Positions 57,562 to 64,000 of a stretch of DNA of 64,000 nucleotides are shown here, piece after piece (the stretch's first letter is position 1; every line of letters starts with the position of its first letter). The notes beneath the pieces were generated by a model. It did no database searches, was not told the DNA's origin, and saw nothing but the letters and a program-made list of their open reading frames with translations. The translations under genes were made by a program, and so were the position numbers. The DNA is from Polyangium sp. y55x31 (GTDB lineage Bacteria; Myxococcota_A; Polyangia; Polyangiales; Polyangiaceae), in assembly GCF_029946505.1 (NCBI RefSeq), contig NZ_JARZHG010000034.1, positions 1 to 64,000 on the forward strand, given 5' to 3'.

Positions 57562-58419
57562 ATGGCGGCGGTCCTCTCCCTCGGTTTGACCTGCAACAAT
57601 GCGTGCGTCTTCTGCGCGCAAGGGGAGAGGTCTGCTTCCTCCTCGCCACGCGAGCGCGAGGCCGAAGGGCTCGATCTCGCGCGGCGCCTGCACGTCGAGC
57701 CGGGCGACGTCGTGTTCGTGCAGGGCGGCGAGCCGACGCTCGTCGAGGATCTTCCGGCGGTGATTCGCGCGCTCGACGAGCGCGGCGCCCGCCGCATCGT
57801 CGTCCAGACGAACGGCCGGCGGCTCGCGTATCGCGCTTATGCCCGCGCGCTTCGTGAGGCTTCGAGCAAGCTCTCGCTCGACGTCTCGCTGCACGGCTCG
57901 ACCGAGCCGATGCACGACTACCACACGCAGACGCCGGGCAGCTTCAAGCAGACCGCGCTCGGCGTGCGGCATGCGCGCGCCGAGGGCATCGAGGTCGGGA
58001 CGACCACGGTGATCACGCGGTCGAACTACCGTCACCTCGCGGAGATCGTGCAGCTCTCGCGTGCGCTCGGGGCGCGCGCGGTGCACCTCGCGAGGGCTTC
58101 ACGGTTTGGCCGCGCGGCGCGCGCGGCGGATCGGATCGTCGCGCCGGAGGAGCTCGTGCGGCCGCAGCTCGCGCGCGGGATCGCCGAGGCGGCGCGGCTC
58201 GGGATGGGCTGGCTCGCGGGCGAGAAGGCGAGCCACGCGGAGGCGCGCGAGCTCTTCGCGGGCCTCGGCGAGGTGGAGATCGCGGAGGCGGAGGTGCTGG
58301 GTTCGTCGAGGACGACCGGCGCCCTGGGAGCGGCCTCCGACCAGAACTTCGTGGAAACGTCTCGGCTCGTCCGAGCGAAACCACCGAGCGTCAACCGAAG
58401 CATTGCTTGGGAGCGGTGA
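57562..58419 (+). CDS. Short radical SAM enzyme, candidate HxsC-role maturase
   Basis: 285 residues. The radical SAM cluster motif C11-x3-C15-x2-C18 (LTCNNACVFC) is almost at the N-terminus, followed by the SAM-binding GGEPT at 55-59, QTNGRRL, DVSLHGSTEPMHD and TTVITRSNYRHLAEI, all typical of peptide- or small-molecule-modifying radical SAM enzymes. No SPASM-type Cys cluster follows; apart from the three cluster ligands I see no further Cys. Hxs systems encode two radical SAM proteins (HxsB and HxsC), and this gene occupies the HxsC place, but family membership should be tested. Confidence 0.8.
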   Translation: MAAVLSLGLTCNNACVFCAQGERSASSSPREREAEGLDLARRLHVEPGDVVFVQGGEPTLVEDLPAVIRALDERGARRIVVQTNGRRLAYRAYARALREASSKLSLDVSLHGSTEPMHDYHTQTPGSFKQTALGVRHARAEGIEVGTTTVITRSNYRHLAEIVQLSRALGARAVHLARASRFGRAARAADRIVAPEELVRPQLARGIAEAARLGMGWLAGEKASHAEARELFAGLGEVEIAEAEVLGSSRTTGALGAASDQNFVETSRLVRAKPPSVNRSIAWER

Positions 58420-58425
58420 GTGACA

Positions 58426-60459
58426 ATGGCGAGCAACGTCAAAGCCAGTGACGAGCAGCGGGGCAAGCAGGTGCGACGGATCGCCATCGCGGCGCTTCTG
58501 ACCGTGGTCGGCGCGGCGGCGGGTTCGTCCTGCGCCGAGGGCGGGAGCGTGACCTCCTCGGGCGGCATCTCGACCAGCTCGGGCACGGGTGGCACGGGCG
58601 GCGTGGGTGGCCAGGGTGGAGCCGGCGGCGTGGGCGGCGTGGGCGGCCAAGGCGGCGTCGGCGGCGTTGGCGGTGCCGGTGGCGCGGGCGGCGCGGGCGG
58701 CGCGGGCGGCGCGGGTGGAGCCGGTGGTTCGGGCGGCCAGATGTGCGTGCCGCAGACCGAGGTCTGCGACGGCGTCGACAATAGCTGCGACGGTGTGATC
58801 GACGAGGGCTGTGATTGCGTGACCGGCGTGAAGGAGGCCTGTTACACGGGCCCCGACGGCACGAAGGGCGTCGGCGCGTGCAAGGAAGGCTCGAGGACCT
58901 GCGACGCGTCCGGCAAGTGGGGCCCGTGCGAAGGTGAGGTCGTCCCGGCCGCGACCGAGGCTTGCAACGGCTTCGACGACGACTGCGACACCGAGGTCGA
59001 CGAAGGGTGTGACTGCGTCACGGGCGCGACGAAGGGCTGCTACACGGGCCCGATGGGCACGGAGAACGTCGGCCTCTGCAAGCCCGGCTCGCAGACGTGC
59101 GGCGCGGACGGGAAGTGGGGCCCGTGTCTCGGGGACACCACGCCGCAGCCCGAGCAGTGCAACGGCCTCGACGATAGCTGCGACGGCACGATCGACGACG
59201 GCAACCCGGGCGGCGGCGGCGCGTGCGTCGCGCCGGGCCTCGGCGAGTGCAAGAAGGGCACGCAGAACTGCATCAACGGCGCGGTGAAGTGCTCGCCTGC
59301 GCCCGTGCAGCCCGAGATCTGCGACGGCCTCGACAACAACTGCGACGGCAACACCGACGAGGGCAACCCCGGCGGCGGCATGCAGTGCACGACGGGCTTC
59401 CTGGGCCTGTGCAGCACGGGTTTGACCAAGTGCGACGGCGTGAACGGCCCGAAGTGCATGCCGAACGTCGTCCCCGGCCAGCTCCCCGAGGCGTGCAACA
59501 ACCTCGACGACGACTGCGACGGCATGGTCGACGATGCCATCCCGCAGGTCGGCATGCCGTGCACGAAGCCCGGTCAGCTCGGCGTCTGCCAGTTCGGCGT
59601 CTTCGAGTGCCCCGCGGGCGCGCCGCAGCTCCTCTGCAACGCGCCTCTGCCCGGCACGATCCAGGAGACGTGCAACGGCAAGGACGACGACTGCAACGGC
59701 ACGATCGACGATCCGGCCCTCGTGAACGGTTTGCCCTGCGGCACGTCGTTCCCCGGCGTGTGCGCGACGGGCACCACGGTCTGCGTGGGCGGAAGCTCCT
59801 CGTGCAACCCGCAGGTCACGCCGGGATCGCAGACCGAGCTCTGCGACAACAAGGACAACAACTGCAACGGGCAGACGGACGAGATGCAGCCGAACCCGGC
59901 GTGCACCGCGCAGAACCCGAACGCGCAGTTCGTCTCGGGCTGGTCGTGCACCGGCGGCCAGTGCCAGATCGTGCAGTGCAACGTCGGCTACGCGAACATC
60001 GACGGCGCGCCGGGCAACGGCTGCGAGTGCGCGACGGATCAGTACGCGAACCAGTGCGTGAGCGCGGGCGCGGTCAGCGTGCCGAAGGGCGGCACGGTGA
60101 ACATGATCGGCAAGGTCGAGACGCCGATGGCCAGCGACTGGCTCACGTTCAACTTCGTCGCGCCCGCGGGGCTCGGCGTGGCGTACATGCCGAAGGTCCA
60201 GCTCGTGAACGACGCGGGTGGCCAGTACGGGATGGACGTGCTCTTCGACTGCAACACAGTCGCGACCTGCAACGACGGCGGCACGGGGTCCGGGGCCACG
60301 GTCTGGGAGCTGAATTATCAGTACAACATGAGCGGCAATCCCACCGGACCTTGGAGTGACGCCAACCCGAAGGTCGTGTCCGTCAAGGTTCGCGTGTATC
60401 GCAAGAACGGCACGCCGCCGACGTGCGATCAGTATACCGTGACCGCCACGAACCCGTGA
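58426..60459 (+). CDS. MopE-repeat lipoprotein embedded in Hxs locus
   Basis: 677 residues from ATG 58426, with GGTGAG at suitable spacing. A signal segment ending near GSSCAEGG suggests lipidation, though the lipobox is non-ideal. A Gly/Ala/Val-rich linker (about 45-105) leads to seven Cys/Asp-rich repeats of the type CDGVDNSCDGVIDE, CNGFDDDCDTEVDE, CNGLDDSCDGTIDD, CDGLDNNCDGNTDE, CNNLDDDCDGMVDD, CNGKDDDCNGTIDD and CDNKDNNCNGQTDE. These are the putative metal-binding MopE motif. A C-terminal beta domain of about 150 residues ends CDQYTVTATNP. It is likely cell-surface located and begins six bases after the radical SAM stop. Confidence 0.82.
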   Translation: MASNVKASDEQRGKQVRRIAIAALLTVVGAAAGSSCAEGGSVTSSGGISTSSGTGGTGGVGGQGGAGGVGGVGGQGGVGGVGGAGGAGGAGGAGGAGGAGGSGGQMCVPQTEVCDGVDNSCDGVIDEGCDCVTGVKEACYTGPDGTKGVGACKEGSRTCDASGKWGPCEGEVVPAATEACNGFDDDCDTEVDEGCDCVTGATKGCYTGPMGTENVGLCKPGSQTCGADGKWGPCLGDTTPQPEQCNGLDDSCDGTIDDGNPGGGGACVAPGLGECKKGTQNCINGAVKCSPAPVQPEICDGLDNNCDGNTDEGNPGGGMQCTTGFLGLCSTGLTKCDGVNGPKCMPNVVPGQLPEACNNLDDDCDGMVDDAIPQVGMPCTKPGQLGVCQFGVFECPAGAPQLLCNAPLPGTIQETCNGKDDDCNGTIDDPALVNGLPCGTSFPGVCATGTTVCVGGSSSCNPQVTPGSQTELCDNKDNNCNGQTDEMQPNPACTAQNPNAQFVSGWSCTGGQCQIVQCNVGYANIDGAPGNGCECATDQYANQCVSAGAVSVPKGGTVNMIGKVETPMASDWLTFNFVAPAGLGVAYMPKVQLVNDAGGQYGMDVLFDCNTVATCNDGGTGSGATVWELNYQYNMSGNPTGPWSDANPKVVSVKVRVYRKNGTPPTCDQYTVTATNP

Positions 60460-60507
60460 GGAGCGGCGGGACGCACCTTACGGTACGTCATCGGGAGCGA
60501 AGGGCGA

Positions 60508-60999
60508 ATGAGCGACATGTCGTTTCACTTGGGCGAGGGCTCGGTCCGGATCGAGTTCGACGAGGACCTGTACCCCAAGGATGCGATCTACGGAGCGGCG
60601 TACGTCTTCATCGATCGCTGCTGGGTACACCTCGATCGTGCGGGAGATCGGCGCATCCAGGTGACGCTCAAGGCGAAGAAGGCGGGCGCTGACACGCAGG
60701 CGTTCGTGGGCGAGTTCCAGAACGAGCTGCTCGGACAGACGTGGCGCCTCAGGATCGTCGAGGAGAACAAGAAGCTCATCGAGTCGATCACGGCGCGCGC
60801 GCTCGGCGGCGCGGCGGGTCCGCCTGGGCTCGACGAGCTGCTCGCGATGGACATCGGCGAGGAGACGGCCTTCGAAGATCCGCTCGGCATCGCGATGAGC
60901 TGGGAGGAGAAGTACAAGAAGAAGGGCAAGGCCGAGGGCACGAAGGCCGAGGCCGAAGGCGCCGGCGAGAACGCGTCGGGGGGCGAGAAGGCGTCGTGA
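60508..60999 (+). CDS. HxsD-like protein with charged C-terminal tail
   Basis: 163 residues. The first 100 residues match the HxsD pattern as I know it: IEFDEDLYPKDAIYGAAYVFIDRCWVHLD, a strand RRIQVTLKAKK, then FQNELLGQTWRLRIVEENKKLIESITARAL. The remainder is acidic/Lys-rich and low-complexity (EEKYKKKGKAEGTKAEAEG). HxsD proteins are small companions of the Hxs radical SAM enzymes; their biochemical role is unproven, and a precursor-binding function is plausible. Its stop overlaps the second HxsD-like gene by four bases. Confidence 0.75.
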   Translation: MSDMSFHLGEGSVRIEFDEDLYPKDAIYGAAYVFIDRCWVHLDRAGDRRIQVTLKAKKAGADTQAFVGEFQNELLGQTWRLRIVEENKKLIESITARALGGAAGPPGLDELLAMDIGEETAFEDPLGIAMSWEEKYKKKGKAEGTKAEAEGAGENASGGEKAS

Positions 61000-61238
61000 T
61001 CGAGCTCAGGTTTCACGAGGAGCTCTACGACGGCTTCGCGATCGACGAGGCCGTGAAGACGTACGCCGCGTACGCGACGGCCGAGCTCTCGCGCGACGGC
61101 GGCGCGTACGTCGTGAAGGTGACGGCGAAGCCCGAGGCCACGAGCGAAGGCATCGACGAGCGCGTGCTCTCCGCGGAGCTCGCGAACTACGCGCTCGGTT
61201 TGACCATCGAGAAGGCGCGATCGGGAGGTGCGGCATGA
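60996..61238 (+). CDS. Second HxsD-like protein
   Basis: 80 residues from GTG 60996 (GTGA overlap with the preceding stop). LRFHEELYDGFAIDEAVKTYAAYATAEL, VVKVTAKPEAT and SAELANYALGLTIEKAR repeat the layout of the upstream HxsD-like protein and give the more typical length of the family. Its stop overlaps the radical SAM gene start (ATGA), so HxsD and maturase are translationally coupled, as expected for proteins that act as a complex. Confidence 0.75.
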   Translation: MIELRFHEELYDGFAIDEAVKTYAAYATAELSRDGGAYVVKVTAKPEATSEGIDERVLSAELANYALGLTIEKARSGGAA

Positions 61239-62749
61239 CCGGCCTCTCGACGCTCTTCACCGAGCTCGGCCCGGCGGCGAAGGCGCCCGCGGGCCTCGTG
61301 CCGTTCCGGTTCCGCGAGGTGGGCGGAGACATTTTGCTCACCAACTTTCTCGGCGACTGGCTCTTCGTCACGAAGGACGAGTTCCGCTCGCTCGCGCGCG
61401 GCGAGCTCGATCCGGCGTCGCCGCTGCACGAGAGACTCGCGTCGCGGAGCTTCCTCCGCGAGGGGCTCGATCAAGCGAAGGCGGCCGAGCGCATCGCGTA
61501 CAAGAAGCGGTTCCTCAACTGGGGGCCGAACCTGCACATCGCGGTCGTCACGCTCCGCTGCAACGAGACGTGCGTCTATTGCCACGCGAGCCGCGCGAAC
61601 ATGGACGCGGTCCACACCGACATGACGCCGGAGATCGGCGAGAAGGTCGTGGACCTGATGCTCCAGTCGACCTCGCCCTCGGTGACGCTGGAGTTCCAGG
61701 GCGGCGAGCCGCTCGCGAACTTCCCGGTGATGAAGCACGTCATCGAGTACGCGCTCGCTCGCAACCGCGCCTACGGCAAGGGGCTCGAGTTCACGATGGT
61801 CTCGAACCTGGCCTTGATGGACGAGGAGAAGCTCGCCTTCCTCGTCGATCGCAAGGTCCAGGTCTGCACGAGCATCGACGGCCCGGAGCACCTGCACACG
61901 AAGCAACGCATCCTCGCCGGCGGCAACGCGCATCGCGAGGCCGTGAAGTGGATCGAGCGCATCAACAAGGCCTACATCGACATCGGCCTCGACCCGACGC
62001 TCTACCACGTCGAAGCGCTGCTCACGACGACGCGCGAGGCGCTCAAGTACCCGAAGGAGATCGTCGACACGTACGTCGGCCTCGGGTGTCGCGCGATCTT
62101 CCTCCGCCCCATCGATCCGTTCGGCTTCGCGGGCAAGACCGCGCAGATCGTCGAGTACGATCGCGCCGCGTACCACGCGTTCTACCGGACCGCGGTCGAG
62201 CACATCCTCGACCTCAACCGGCGCGGCGAGCAGGTCCTCGAGCGGTACGGATCGATCTTCCTCACGAAGATCCTCGGCGACGACGACCCGAACTTCCTCG
62301 ACATCCGCAATCCGAGCGGCTCGGGGATCGGCGCGCTCGCGTACAACTACGACGGGAAGATCTTCTCGAGCGACGAAGGCCGGATGATGTACGAGACCGG
62401 CGATCCCGCGTTCCAGATCGGCGACGTGTTCACCTCGACGTATCGCTCGCTCATGAAGCACGAGACGGTGCGCGCGCTCGTGATGGCGTCGATCCGCGAG
62501 GCGCAGCCCGACTGCGTGAACTGCACGTACACGCCGTACTGTGGGATTCAGCCCGAGCACAGCTACCGGACGCAGGGCACGATCTTCGGTAGGATGCGTG
62601 AGAGCACCTTGTGCGCCGTCCACAAGGGCATCCAGGATTTTCTCTTCGACAAACTGCGCGAGAACGACCCGAAGACGGTCGAGATCCTCCGGCGCTGGAC
62701 CACGGTCCGGGCGCGAACGCACTTCATCCACGCGTCGTCGGCATCTTGA
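61235..62749 (+). CDS. hxsB: HxsB-like radical SAM/SPASM maturase
   Basis: 504 residues; GGGAGG lies upstream of ATG 61235. The N-terminal 95 residues resemble the HxsB leader domain ([22 protein letters not shown]). The SAM cluster motif is C109-x3-C113-x2-C116 ([10 protein letters not shown]). [24 protein letters not shown] and [19 protein letters not shown] follow, and then a SPASM cluster with C427, C430, C436 and C460 ([11 protein letters not shown]). SPASM enzymes install crosslinks or other radical modifications on peptide precursors. The neighbouring Ser-His-Gly repeat peptide is the predicted substrate. Confidence 0.87.
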   Translation: MTGLSTLFTELGPAAKAPAGLVPFRFREVGGDILLTNFLGDWLFVTKDEFRSLARGELDPASPLHERLASRSFLREGLDQAKAAERIAYKKRFLNWGPNLHIAVVTLRCNETCVYCHASRANMDAVHTDMTPEIGEKVVDLMLQSTSPSVTLEFQGGEPLANFPVMKHVIEYALARNRAYGKGLEFTMVSNLALMDEEKLAFLVDRKVQVCTSIDGPEHLHTKQRILAGGNAHREAVKWIERINKAYIDIGLDPTLYHVEALLTTTREALKYPKEIVDTYVGLGCRAIFLRPIDPFGFAGKTAQIVEYDRAAYHAFYRTAVEHILDLNRRGEQVLERYGSIFLTKILGDDDPNFLDIRNPSGSGIGALAYNYDGKIFSSDEGRMMYETGDPAFQIGDVFTSTYRSLMKHETVRALVMASIREAQPDCVNCTYTPYCGIQPEHSYRTQGTIFGRMRESTLCAVHKGIQDFLFDKLRENDPKTVEILRRWTTVRARTHFIHASSAS

Positions 62750-62800
62750 GGGCAAACGATCGACGCGGGCGCAACGGGACTTGGGATCAGGGAGGCCACG

Positions 62801-63097
62801 ATGGCGAACAACGGAACAGGTGGGCTGCCGAGCTTCTCCCGCAAGCCGGGTGGCATGCTCTCCAAGACGGAGAGCGAGGTCGGCGCGAAGGCGAGCGAAG
62901 AGGCGGATCGCGCCGGCGTAATCGGCGACGACGCGGGCGGCGTGATCCCGGCGCAGCACTGCTCGCACGGGTCGCACGGCTCGCACGGGTCGCACGGCAG
63001 CCATGGCTCGCACGGGTCGCACGGCTCGCACGGCTCGCACGGCAGCCACGGCTCGCACGGCAGCCACGGCTCGCACGGCAGCCACGGTAGCTGGTAG
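62801..63097 (+). CDS. Ser-His-Gly repeat peptide, predicted HxsA-type precursor
   Basis: 98 residues, ATG 62801 with GGAGG five bases upstream. Residues 1-50 form a leader-like segment without a signal peptide ([11 protein letters not shown], then [23 protein letters not shown]). After PAQHC come exactly 14 Ser-His-Gly units (residues 55-96) and a final Ser-Trp. This is the His-Xaa-Ser repeat (Xaa = Gly) that names Hxs systems, in a much shorter protein than I would expect for HxsA. The single Cys54 directly precedes the repeats. It is predicted to be modified by the radical SAM enzymes and may become a metal-binding or crosslinked peptide. Confidence 0.85.
   Translation: MANNGTGGLPSFSRKPGGMLSKTESEVGAKASEEADRAGVIGDDAGGVIPAQHCSHGSHGSHGSHGSHGSHGSHGSHGSHGSHGSHGSHGSHGSHGSW
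62963..63088 (+). repeat. Fourteen 9-bp Ser-His-Gly codon units
   Basis: The DNA repeats TCGCACGGC-like units 14 times, but Ser alternates between TCG and AGC, Gly between GGC, GGG and GGT, and one His is CAT. The protein repeat is perfect while the DNA repeat is not. Confidence 0.95.
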
Positions 63098-63269
63098 ACA
63101 GACCGCCCCTGGCGCGCCCACAGTCTCGGAATCGGAACCTCCTCGCCTGGCGGGCGAAACGGCCCCGTTCGTCCGCCTTGATCCCCCTTTCGCTCCCGTT
63201 TCCAGCCTGCCCGGACCAGCCTCTTGCGGAGGCTCTGGATCCAAAGGGACGGAGGCGCATTTGATCAGC

Positions 63270-63297
63270 TTGCGGAACGGACGCGCGTCCGTATACT
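63270..63297 (+). promoter_or_regulatory. Candidate rplU-rpmA promoter containing a 16-bp palindrome
   Basis: TATACT (63292-63297) is a good -10 match; TTGCGG (63270-63275) lies 16 bases upstream as a partial -35. The spacer holds the perfect palindrome ACGGACGCGCGTCCGT (63277-63292), overlapping the first base of the -10. A leader of about 60 bases would precede rplU. The stretch 63098-63269 shows no gene. Confidence 0.45.
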
Positions 63298-63364
63298 TCC
63301 GCTCCCTTGTTTCCCGGCGGAGTGCGTCGGTGAAGCAACTGTCGTAGGGCTCGAGGGCACGAAC

Positions 63365-63673
63365 ATGTACGCGGTCATCAAGACGGGCGGCAAGCAGTAC
63401 AGGGTCAGCGAAGGCCAGGTGCTGCGCGTCGAGAAGCTGAGCGGCAACGCCGGCGACACGGTTACGTTCAACGAAGTCCTGCTCGTCGGCGGCGAGGCCA
63501 CCAAGATCGGCCAGCCGCTCGTTGCGGGTGCAAAGGTCGAGGCGCAGATCAAGGCGCAGGATCGCGGCAAGAAGGTCGTGATCTTCAAGTTCCGGCGCCG
63601 GAAGAACTACCGCCGCAAGACCGGCCACCGGCAGCCGTACACCGAGCTCAAGATCACCGGCATCAGCGCCTAG
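63365..63673 (+). CDS. rplU: 50S ribosomal protein L21
   Basis: 102 residues from ATG 63365, the standard start ([14 protein letters not shown]). [38 protein letters not shown] and the overall length are canonical for bL21. Earlier in-frame starts would add an unrelated extension. It binds 23S rRNA in the large subunit and is followed after 11 bases by rpmA. Confidence 0.98.
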   Translation: MYAVIKTGGKQYRVSEGQVLRVEKLSGNAGDTVTFNEVLLVGGEATKIGQPLVAGAKVEAQIKAQDRGKKVVIFKFRRRKNYRRKTGHRQPYTELKITGISA

Positions 63674-63684
63674 GAGAAACCGGC

Positions 63685-63939
63685 ATGGCTCATAAAAAAG
63701 GCGGCGGCTCGTCCCGTAACGGGCGTGATTCGAGCGCACAAAAGCGCGGCGTGAAGGTGTACGCGGGGACCGAGGTCTCGGCGGGTAGCATCCTCGTGCG
63801 GCAGGTGGGTTCGTCGATCCACGCCGGCAAGAACGTCGGCACGGGCAAGGACTTCACGCTCTTCGCCCTCGTGGAGGGCGTCGTGAAGTACGAGTGGAAG
63901 TCGAACACGAAGAAGCAGGTCTCGGTTTATCCGGCCTGA
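63685..63939 (+). CDS. rpmA: 50S ribosomal protein L27
   Basis: 84 residues with AGGAG upstream of ATG 63685. It has the characteristic start [16 protein letters not shown] and [22 protein letters not shown], then [22 protein letters not shown]. The flexible N-terminus reaches the peptidyl-transferase centre. In most bacteria obgE follows; the last 60 bases of the window show no start that I can assign. Confidence 0.98.
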   Translation: MAHKKGGGSSRNGRDSSAQKRGVKVYAGTEVSAGSILVRQVGSSIHAGKNVGTGKDFTLFALVEGVVKYEWKSNTKKQVSVYPA

Positions 63940-64000
63940 ACCTTCTGCGTTCGTGATCGAGACGAGCCGGGCGATACGGCGGGAAAAACCCCGTCGATCG

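Noticed and set aside
62963-63088. Possible CRISPR or non-coding tandem array
   Set aside because: The 9-bp units have no spacers and encode a perfect Ser-His-Gly repeat within a frame that has a good ribosome-binding site.

Overview
The window is high-GC DNA (roughly 70 % G+C by eye) with the hallmarks of a myxobacterium, most likely of the order Polyangiales (Sorangium/Polyangium-like). Evidence: many Gly/Ala-rich lipoproteins with choice-of-anchor L and MopE-type DNxCDG repeats, eukaryote-like Ser/Thr kinases paired with TPR/PEGA proteins, PP2C, multidomain sensor kinases, AT-hook proteins, and strong third-position G/C. That bias also creates long spurious antisense open frames. No rRNA, tRNA, CRISPR array or intact insertion sequence was recognised; the nearest thing to a mobile element is a 124-bp MITE-like relic at 6791-6914.

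Layout. 1-6180: two tandem choice-of-anchor L surface proteins, a SUMF1/FGE-fold lipoprotein and a BNR-repeat lipoprotein. 6181-8465: two gene-poor stretches around an AT-hook protein and the MITE-like relic. 8466-19037: sugar dehydrogenase lipoprotein, Bax-inhibitor-1 protein, small lipoprotein, a phoH/GAF-HD-GYP pair, phosphate-type porin, penicillin-binding transpeptidase, thymidine kinase. 19196-25203: small basic protein, lipoprotein, a large MA-type metalloprotease/propeller/barrel protein, a PilZ protein with a 42-bp minisatellite linker, and a formyltransferase-fold protein lacking its catalytic Asn. 25266-27930: compact ftsE-ftsX-envC-like operon. 27935-31413: two overlapping sensor-kinase genes. 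31700-38231: esterase, rifampin-phosphotransferase-like PEP-utilising enzyme, TPR protein, 3-hydroxyacyl-CoA dehydrogenase. 38315-43451: ECF sigma factor and a 1508-residue anti-sigma/FecR/VIT/vWA fusion. 43686-53697: PDZ pseudo-protease, PP2C, two Ser/Thr kinases each paired with a TPR-type protein, and acetyl-CoA synthetase between the pairs. 53869-56875: glutaredoxin and an atypical ClpB. 63365-63939: rplU-rpmA.

The most notable locus is 57012-63097, a one-strand, tightly packed gene set that I read as a His-Xaa-Ser (Hxs) peptide-modification system. It holds a 98-residue precursor ending in 14 Ser-His-Gly repeats, an HxsB-like radical SAM/SPASM maturase, two HxsD-like proteins, a second short radical SAM enzyme in the HxsC role, a Tat-exported protein of unknown function, and a MopE-repeat lipoprotein embedded in the operon. 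Hxs systems are a known bioinformatic class, but the short repeat-tail precursor, the doubled HxsD and the calcium/copper-type lipoprotein partner are unusual and the product is unknown to me.
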